17,311 nt of DNA from an uncultured Christensenellaceae bacterium (GTDB lineage: Bacteria; Bacillota; Clostridia; Christensenellales; CAG-314): positions 1 through 17,311 of the forward strand of contig CAJUIV010000029.1 of the NCBI GenBank assembly GCA_910586905.1, read 5' to 3'. A program made the position numbers and the translations under genes. The notes beneath the pieces were generated by a model. It was not told the origin of the DNA. It did not search any database and saw nothing but the letters and a program-made list of their open reading frames with translations. Shown in pieces: positions 13,440-17,311 of this stretch (within the stretch, counting starts at the first letter, position 1; each line of letters begins with the position of its first letter).

Positions 13440-13619
13440 TTAGTTTTTCTTAAGTTTGCTCTTCAGGTTCGCTACTACCGAGCTTACTTTGGTCTTTACC
13501 TTTACCATGGTCTTGGATTCGATTGCTTTGTGAACCAATACGCTTCCCAAAGTCATCGCCGCTCCAAGCGCCACGCAAGGTAGAAAACCTACGCTTACTC
13601 CGATGTTTACGTTTTCCAT
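13440..13619 (-). CDS. Small single-span membrane protein, 59 aa
   Basis: AGGAGGT precedes the ATG at 13619. The N-terminal half is one hydrophobic helix (about 6-31, IGVSVGFLPCVALGAAMTLGSV). The C-terminal half is a Lys/Val/Ser-rich, strongly basic amphipathic tail (KVKTKVSSVVANLKSKLKKN) that would lie at the inner membrane face. No family is recognised. Such short, basic, membrane-active phage proteins can be holin-like or host-envelope modifiers, but here there is no lysis gene nearby. Confidence 0.68.
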   Translation of the reverse strand: MENVNIGVSVGFLPCVALGAAMTLGSVLVHKAIESKTMVKVKTKVSSVVANLKSKLKKN

Positions 13620-13680
13620 AATAGAGACCTCCTATAATTTAATTTTCTCTCCATATACCAAGATGAAAATTACGCGAATA

Positions 13681-14097
13681 TCAGTTTCGTATCCTGTTGA
13701 GTATCCAGAAAAAACGTCTGTACAATTCGTAGTATTTATCTTTACAGCAAGGGATTCCGGTTTGCACTAAAAGTTTTTCATACGATATCCCTGTCGTTAC
13801 GGCTTTCAAAATATAATCCGCAAAAAACGAATCCGTTTCTTTCGCCGCCTTTTCTACCATCATCATTCTTTCATAATAGTAAGCACGGGAATCCGCGCAC
13901 CGCTCTACCGGATTACTAATGTTACTGCTTTTTACACGCAACCCTTCGTAATTCATGCGAACGAGACTATCAAGGCTATCGTAAGCCTGCTTCCAAATAT
14001 CATACTGCATACAAAAATGTTTCAGCTCGTAATACCTATGCCGATCAATCCAATACTTATTTTTATCGGAAAGTTCGGGTCTTATCGTCGTACTCAT
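13681..14097 (-). CDS. RinA/ArpU-like phage regulatory protein candidate, 138 aa
   Basis: This is an all-helical protein with an N-terminal aromatic-rich region (YYELKHFCMQYDIWKQAYDSL), a middle NPVERCADSRAYYYERMMMVEKAA and a C-terminal GISYEKLLVQTGIPCCKDKYYELYRRFFWIL. The last part looks like a helix-turn-helix with a recognition helix, as in small phage sigma-like or RinA/ArpU-type regulators of late transcription. That assignment is tentative. The start at 14097 overlaps the stop of the excisionase-like gene (ATGA). They form a two-gene regulatory unit next to the integration module. Confidence 0.65.
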   Translation of the reverse strand: MSTTIRPELSDKNKYWIDRHRYYELKHFCMQYDIWKQAYDSLDSLVRMNYEGLRVKSSNISNPVERCADSRAYYYERMMMVEKAAKETDSFFADYILKAVTTGISYEKLLVQTGIPCCKDKYYELYRRFFWILNRIRN

Positions 14098-14345
14098 TTG
14101 CGCTCTCCCTTCCAAATGTATCCGGTTTCTTGATATAGCAATTTCGGCGAAATATAAAAGTTGATACGTCCGTACTTTGAATTAATATCCGAAACTTTTG
14201 TTACAAGTTTACCGTCTCTCGTGGCTTTACCAATAGGAAGCCAACCTGCTATAATTCCGGCTCTTATCCATGACGCATCTTTGCCATATATACGAGCCAC
14301 CACCGCTATAGGAACCGATCCTTGCGAGAATTGTATTTCTTCCAA
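14094..14345 (-). CDS. Helix-turn-helix DNA-binding protein, excisionase-like, 83 aa
   Basis: VPIAVVARIYGKDASWIRAGIIAGWLPIG is a helix-turn-helix of the winged MerR/excisionase type. It is followed by RINFYISPKLLYQETGYIW, a wing and helix often seen in Firmicute phage proteins of this kind. It would bind DNA near the attachment site and direct excision, or act as an early regulator. The start is a TTG, seven bases after AGGAGG; no ATG is in register. The upstream region carries operator-like TAATCTAGA sites, so it may control its own promoter. Confidence 0.75.
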   Translation of the reverse strand: MEEIQFSQGSVPIAVVARIYGKDASWIRAGIIAGWLPIGKATRDGKLVTKVSDINSKYGRINFYISPKLLYQETGYIWKGERK

Positions 14346-14366
14346 CTTACTACCTCCTGAATTTTT

Positions 14367-14413
14367 AATCTAGATTAGGCGCTCAATCTTACGTTTTCTA
14401 TTCTAGATTAGAA
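14367..14413. promoter_or_regulatory. Two operator-like TAATCTAGA sites upstream of the excisionase-like gene
   Basis: TAATCTAGATTA (14367-14378) is a perfect 12-base palindrome in the leader. The second site (14401-14413, TTCTAGATTAGAA) overlaps the candidate -10 box. Further copies lie at 14507-14517 and 15525-15534. Confidence 0.55.
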
Positions 14414-14433
14414 TGACGGCTTTGTAAAATCAA
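14405..14433 (-). promoter_or_regulatory. Candidate promoter of the excisionase-like/RinA-like unit
   Basis: TTGATT, 17 bases, TAATCT on the minus strand, about 60 bases before the TTG start. The -10 box is imperfect and lies inside a TAATCTAGA site. Confidence 0.4.
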
Positions 14434-14456
14434 AGTAAGTGGAATTTTATGGCATA

Positions 14457-14497
14457 GAAAAAAGCCGCATAAAGGAACAACTCCCTTACACGGCTTC
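14457..14497 (-). terminator. Rho-independent terminator of the DUF3990 cassette
   Basis: AAGCCG pairs with CGGCTT, with an inner AAGGG/CCTTT stem and small bulges, and is followed by TTTTTTCT on the minus strand. Confidence 0.78.
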
Positions 14498-14506
14498 AAA
14501 ACAGCT

Positions 14507-14517
14507 TAATCTAGAAT
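14507..14517. promoter_or_regulatory. TAATCTAGA site between cassette stop and terminator
   Basis: TTAATCTAGAA lies just after the stop of the DUF3791 gene and before the terminator hairpin. It repeats the operator-like core. Confidence 0.4.
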
Positions 14518-14525
14518 ATAAAACT

Positions 14526-14732
14526 TTAACTTGCTTTCTGCGATTCGATATACTCGTCAATATCGTTTACTATATAATTGTTCCCTGTAATGTGCAACAA
14601 ATCATAGAAATTATGAATGTATTCACATACCGAATATCTATCGAAAAGTTCCATAACGGATTTTCCGGACAAACCTTTTTGTAAACGATATTCTTCAACA
14701 CAATATATCAAGAACGGTAATTCTTTACTCAT
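14526..14732 (-). CDS. DUF3791 domain protein, 68 aa
   Basis: The protein matches DUF3791 over its whole length: LPFLIYCVEEYRLQKGLSG, VMELFDRYSVCEYI and FYDLLHITGNNYIVNDIDEYI. DUF3791 genes are regularly found next to, or fused with, DUF3990 genes, so it is probably the partner or neutraliser of the ADP-ribosyltransferase-like protein here; that role is inferred. The start at 14732 overlaps the stop of the middle gene by one base (TAATG) and follows GGAGG. Longer upstream starts lack a ribosome binding site. Confidence 0.85.
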   Translation of the reverse strand: MSKELPFLIYCVEEYRLQKGLSGKSVMELFDRYSVCEYIHNFYDLLHITGNNYIVNDIDEYIESQKAS

Positions 14733-14977
14733 TATAACGCCTCCTCTGGTAACACAATTTCCCCTGTTTCCCTTTCCGTTTTCCAAATATTATACAATGT
14801 CAAAGGACTGAAATGCCACACTTTAGTTTCTTCTCTTGATAATAATTCATATGTTCTTGAATTATAAAACATTTTAGTAGCTTCCACGTCTGTAACGGAG
14901 TATTCCTTTATTATTAAATCGGCGATTTGCGGAACAATAGCTGCTCTGAGCAAAGTGCTAAATTGGGTATCATTCAT
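14732..14977 (-). CDS. Small partner protein of the DUF3990 cassette, 81 aa
   Basis: This is a helical protein with a central EYSVTDVEATKMFYNSRTYELL and the motif KVWHFSPLTLYNIWKTERETGEIVLPEE. I recognise the same type of small gene beside DUF3990 in other Firmicutes but know no name for it. The ATG overlaps the stop of the DUF3990 gene by four bases and its own stop overlaps the DUF3791 start, so all three are translated from one message at linked levels. It may be an antitoxin or an accessory factor. Confidence 0.8.
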   Translation of the reverse strand: MNDTQFSTLLRAAIVPQIADLIIKEYSVTDVEATKMFYNSRTYELLSREETKVWHFSPLTLYNIWKTERETGEIVLPEEAL

Positions 14978-15459
14978 TTTAATAGCTCCTTTGATTCGAC
15001 GAATTTCAACATCGCCATTGCTTTCTCTGTAGCAAAAACATATTGATCATATAATTGTTTGATCTTCAATGCTCGCAAAGCTTGATTCTTCGTATAAACT
15101 CCGGATAAATAATACTGAACTGTTAAATATACATCATCGTTAGCCACGGGTCCAACAATCAAATCATAGTTTTCTCCGGAATAAGTTCCCGTTCTGTTTT
15201 GAGCAACGAAGTCAAGCCATTTTCCATTTGGATTTGAAAATTGTCTTACTGTCAATCCCTTTTTGATTTCAACCTCATCGATTTCATACATATTGAGTAT
15301 CGGTATACCGCCTCGTCGCTGAGCTACTTTTTTAGCAAATTGCTCAGTTTGTTCTCTATTTGACGCGGTATAAAAACCAAATCCAAAATCCAAATTTCTA
15401 TTCTGTTGCACAAGTCTCGGCTTGTCTACAATCACTGTACTTCCGTGATATAAAAGCAT
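14974..15459 (-). CDS. DUF3990 protein, ADP-ribosyltransferase-like, 161 aa
   Basis: The start at 15459 follows GGAGGTG at seven bases. The N-terminus MLLYHGS provides the first conserved motif of the H-Y-E type of ADP-ribosyltransferases (His5). DFGFGFYTA gives the second (Tyr30), followed by EQFAKK. The third acidic or polar residue cannot be fixed by eye; candidates lie in YDLIVGPVANDD. DUF3990 belongs to the ADP-ribosyltransferase-like folds and would use NAD+ to modify a host or phage target. There is no signal peptide, so it acts inside the cell. It leads a three-gene unit with its own promoter and terminator. Confidence 0.85.
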   Translation of the reverse strand: MLLYHGSTVIVDKPRLVQQNRNLDFGFGFYTASNREQTEQFAKKVAQRRGGIPILNMYEIDEVEIKKGLTVRQFSNPNGKWLDFVAQNRTGTYSGENYDLIVGPVANDDVYLTVQYYLSGVYTKNQALRALKIKQLYDQYVFATEKAMAMLKFVESKELLK

Positions 15460-15490
15460 TCGTAACACCTCCAAGGAATGTTCCAACTAC

Positions 15491-15519
15491 ATTATACACA
15501 AAAATAAAGCATTTGTCAA
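15491..15519 (-). promoter_or_regulatory. Consensus sigma-A promoter of the DUF3990 cassette
   Basis: TTGACA, 17 bases, TATAAT on the minus strand: a perfect consensus, with transcription starting about 25 bases before the DUF3990 start codon. Confidence 0.92.
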
Positions 15520-15524
15520 CACCG

Positions 15525-15534
15525 TCTAATCTAG
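15525..15534. promoter_or_regulatory. TAATCTAG site just upstream of the cassette promoter
   Basis: TCTAATCTAG lies five bases upstream of the -35 box and overlaps the stop codon of the DUF6431 gene. It shares the core of the sites at 14367-14413 and 14507-14517. Confidence 0.4.
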
Positions 15535-15854
15535 CTTTGAGCGCTATGAGAAATATCTATGGTTTTTATCCAGCGTTTCATTGTTAATTCGCTCGGGTAG
15601 TCTTCAAATCCTAATGTATTATATGTAATTAGTCCTTCCACTACTCCGATAATTATTTCTTTCTCATAATGCTTATACGGAAATATAGCATCCGGAATCT
15701 CCCTATGAAGACTATGACATTCGCAACATTTCATACGGCGCATTACAATATAATCTACTCTTCCATATTTCGTCCGTACTATTCTTCGCACGCTGTCATA
15801 ATATTTAAGTTCGCCATTACAGTTCGGACAAACGGTTGTATCAACATCAACCAT
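15531..15854 (-). CDS. DUF6431 zinc-finger protein, 107 aa
   Basis: Cysteine pairs Cys9-x2-Cys12 and Cys43-x2-Cys46 form a zinc ribbon. The sequence around them (LKYYDSVRRIVRTKYG, YIVMRRMKCCECHSLHREIPD, PYKHYEKEIIIGVVEG) fits DUF6431, a family related to zinc-finger parts of transposases. The C-terminus (YPSELTMKRWIKTI) looks like part of a DNA-binding helix-turn-helix. The start at 15854 follows AAAGGAGG; an upstream TTG would include the ribosome binding site. Divergent from the integrase, it is a candidate regulator of the shared intergenic region. Confidence 0.8.
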   Translation of the reverse strand: MVDVDTTVCPNCNGELKYYDSVRRIVRTKYGRVDYIVMRRMKCCECHSLHREIPDAIFPYKHYEKEIIIGVVEGLITYNTLGFEDYPSELTMKRWIKTIDISHSAQS

Positions 15855-15885
15855 TCTTCCTCCTTTTTTTCTCAAAAAATATAAG

Positions 15886-15908
15886 TGTAGGAGTTGACAT
15901 TTCCTACA
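15886..15908. promoter_or_regulatory. Operator-like inverted repeat over the integrase -35 box
   Basis: TGTAGGA - nine bases - TCCTACA: perfect 7-bp arms flanking TTGACA, 30-50 bases from the start of the divergent DUF6431 gene. A repressor bound here would block the integrase promoter and could also affect the divergent one. Confidence 0.65.
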
Positions 15909-15922
15909 TAATTATATATAAT
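15894..15922 (+). promoter_or_regulatory. Consensus sigma-A promoter of the integrase
   Basis: TTGACA, 17 bases, TATAAT: a perfect consensus on the plus strand, followed by AAAGGAGG before the ATG at 15954. Confidence 0.92.
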
Positions 15923-15953
15923 AATTTGAAAGAAGTCAAGAAAGGAGGTATTA

Positions 15954-17174
15954 ATGTTAATTGTATGCGAAGAATGTGGTCTTCAAGTAAGCGACAAGGC
16001 GCTCGCATGTCCCCATTGCGGTTTTCCAATCAAACCGGAAATACTCGCACGACGAACCAAATATAACACAAATCGTCGAAAGCGTTTGCCGAACGGATTC
16101 GGTCAAATAAGCGAAATTAAAAATCGTAATTTGCGTAAACCGTTTCGTGCTATGATTTGTGTCGGGAAGACAGATACGGGCAGACCGATATCTAAACCGT
16201 TAAAACCGATTTCCTATTTTGCAACGTATAACGATGCATATTCGGCGTTGGTCGAATATAATAAAAACCCTTACGACTTGAATAAGGAAATGACGGTTCA
16301 AGAGCTTTACGACCAATGGTCTCCAGATTATCTTGCGAGCTTGAAATCAGCGTCATCTCGGTGCTCCATTAAACGAGCTTGGAAATATTGTCGGGCGATT
16401 TACGACATGCACGTTATCGATGTTAGAATACGTCATATAAAAGGCTGTATGGAAAAAGGCACGATTTCCGATGACTCTGCCAAAACTCCCGATCCGAGAA
16501 CGCAAAACGACATAAAGACAATTTTTAATCAAATGTTTGACTATGCCGTTGAATATGAGCTTGTCGATAAGAATTACTCTCGCGCTTTTACTCTTTCCGA
16601 AGAACTCGTCAAAGAAATACGAGCAACAAAAGATGGGCATATTCCTTTTACACAAGACGAAATGCATGCTCTTTGGAATAACGTTGAAAATATAAACGGC
16701 GTTGATATGATACTGATTCAGTGTTATTCCGGTTGGAGACCCAAAGAGTTATATACGTTGAGAACCGCAGATGTAAATATCGATGAGATGTTTTTTATCG
16801 GTGGAATGAAAACCGAAGCCGGAACGAATCGTAAGGTTCCAATTCATTCCAAAATTCAAACTTTGGTAAAAAATCGTTATCAACAAGCTTGCGCAATCAA
16901 CAGCGAGTTTCTATTCACTGAAAATGGTAAACCGTTTCGTTATGACATCTATCATGGTTTGTTTACTCAAATCAAAGAAACATTACATCTCGGTGAGAAA
17001 CATAAACCGCATGACGGCAGAACACACTTTGTAACTACCGCTAAAAAATATAAAGTCGATGAATATGCCGTTAAGTATATCGTAGGTCATAAAGTAAACG
17101 ACTTGACTGAGAGAGTTTACACAAAAAGAGAATTCGAGTGGCTAAAAAATGAGATAGAAAAAATAAAAGAGTAA
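15954..17174 (+). CDS. int: Tyrosine integrase with N-terminal zinc ribbon, 406 aa
   Basis: This site-specific recombinase would integrate and excise the element. All catalytic residues are present: Arg262 in SGWRPKEL, Lys286 in GGMKTEAG, His353/Arg356 in HDGR, His379 in VGHK and the nucleophile Tyr389 in RVYT. The core-binding domain lies around residues 100-215. The first 25 residues form a zinc ribbon (Cys5-x2-Cys8, Cys19-x2-Cys22), which is an addition to the common arm-binding layout; an arm-binding-like region follows (about 40-100, FGQISEIKNRN, VGKTDTGRP). AAAGGAGGT lies before the ATG. It is the only plus-strand gene and sits at the likely element end. Confidence 0.95.
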   Translation: MLIVCEECGLQVSDKALACPHCGFPIKPEILARRTKYNTNRRKRLPNGFGQISEIKNRNLRKPFRAMICVGKTDTGRPISKPLKPISYFATYNDAYSALVEYNKNPYDLNKEMTVQELYDQWSPDYLASLKSASSRCSIKRAWKYCRAIYDMHVIDVRIRHIKGCMEKGTISDDSAKTPDPRTQNDIKTIFNQMFDYAVEYELVDKNYSRAFTLSEELVKEIRATKDGHIPFTQDEMHALWNNVENINGVDMILIQCYSGWRPKELYTLRTADVNIDEMFFIGGMKTEAGTNRKVPIHSKIQTLVKNRYQQACAINSEFLFTENGKPFRYDIYHGLFTQIKETLHLGEKHKPHDGRTHFVTTAKKYKVDEYAVKYIVGHKVNDLTERVYTKREFEWLKNEIEKIKE

Positions 17175-17311
17175 GAAAAAACAGCGACCAAGAGCGTATA
17201 GGAATAATGCATGAATGACACACATTTACTCCCGTTTTTACACCCTCAGTCGCTGTTAAATACCCTTAAATCTATCGATTTTGCGCCAAAAATGGCTTTC
17301 CTTTGTTTTAT
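17175..17311. other. Right-end region with inverted and direct repeats, likely attachment-site area
   Basis: No gene is visible. A perfect 9-base inverted repeat (AACAGCGAC at 17180-17188, GTCGCTGTT at 17249-17257) encloses 60 bases. Within it, on the minus strand, GGGTGTAAAAAC is followed directly by GGGAGTAAATGTG, resembling paired arm-type integrase binding sites. The attachment core, if present, cannot be located from one end only. The final 50 bases may be host DNA. Confidence 0.4.

Noticed and set aside
13620..13680. Possible promoter (TTGGTA ... ATTATA) before the 59-aa gene
   Set aside because: The -10 box would overlap the ribosome binding site closely and both boxes are poor.
15840..15890. 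Promoter for the DUF6431 gene on the minus strand
   Set aside because: A TATATT -10 box is present, but the best -35 (TAGGAA) matches only about half the consensus; the gene probably has a weak promoter I cannot fix.
16353..16667. A 104-codon minus-strand frame opposite the integrase
   Set aside because: It lies wholly within the integrase gene, has no ribosome binding site and is Phe/Ile/Val rich as antisense frames often are.

Overview
The window is one end of a temperate phage or related integrative element in a low-GC Firmicute, probably an uncultured gut Clostridium-like bacterium. Evidence: AT-rich DNA, strong AGGAGG ribosome binding sites, closely packed small genes often overlapping by ATGA, and phage-typical families (DUF6353, DUF3310, DUF4406-like, ThyX, a helicase/primase/polymerase replication protein, a tyrosine integrase). 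No capsid, tail, terminase or lysis gene is present. No CI-type repressor, tRNA, rRNA or CRISPR array was seen.

Layout. Almost everything is read on the minus strand, from about 15.9 kb toward position 1. Only the integrase (15954-17174) is on the plus strand, at the right end, divergent from the rest. Next to it are a DUF6431 zinc-finger gene and a self-contained three-gene cargo cassette with a consensus promoter and its own terminator: a DUF3990 ADP-ribosyltransferase-like protein, a small partner, and a DUF3791 protein. Then come a winged-helix/excisionase-like gene and a RinA/ArpU-like gene behind a promoter with TAATCTAGA operator-like sites.

From 13.6 kb down to 3.3 kb is an early accessory region of more than 20 small genes. 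At least eleven encode predicted membrane proteins, including three divergent DUF6353 paralogues. Between them sit nucleotide-metabolism genes (ThyX, a DUF4406-like deoxyribosyltransferase relative, DUF3310), a tandem pair of related alpha-helical proteins, and a DUF6273/lectin-like gene whose 3' end looks like a diversity-generating retroelement variable region. Four copies of a stem-loop (GAGTCT / 7-nt loop / AGACTC) and four copies of a leader motif recur between these genes.

From about 3.2 kb to the left edge, one uninterrupted minus-strand frame of more than 1050 codons joins an SF3 helicase, an archaeo-eukaryotic primase and a DNA polymerase with 3'-5' exonuclease; it runs off the window. 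It carries no stop codon inside the window, so the plus-strand open frames at 71-1822 are shadows of it.

Inference on how it works together: the integrase and excisionase-like gene control integration and excision, the cassette is host-directed cargo, the middle region remodels nucleotide pools and the membrane early in infection, and the fused replication protein copies the genome. The most noteworthy points are the fused replisome protein with its missing start codon, the membrane-protein cluster, the candidate hypervariable gene without a local reverse transcriptase, and the repeated intergenic elements.
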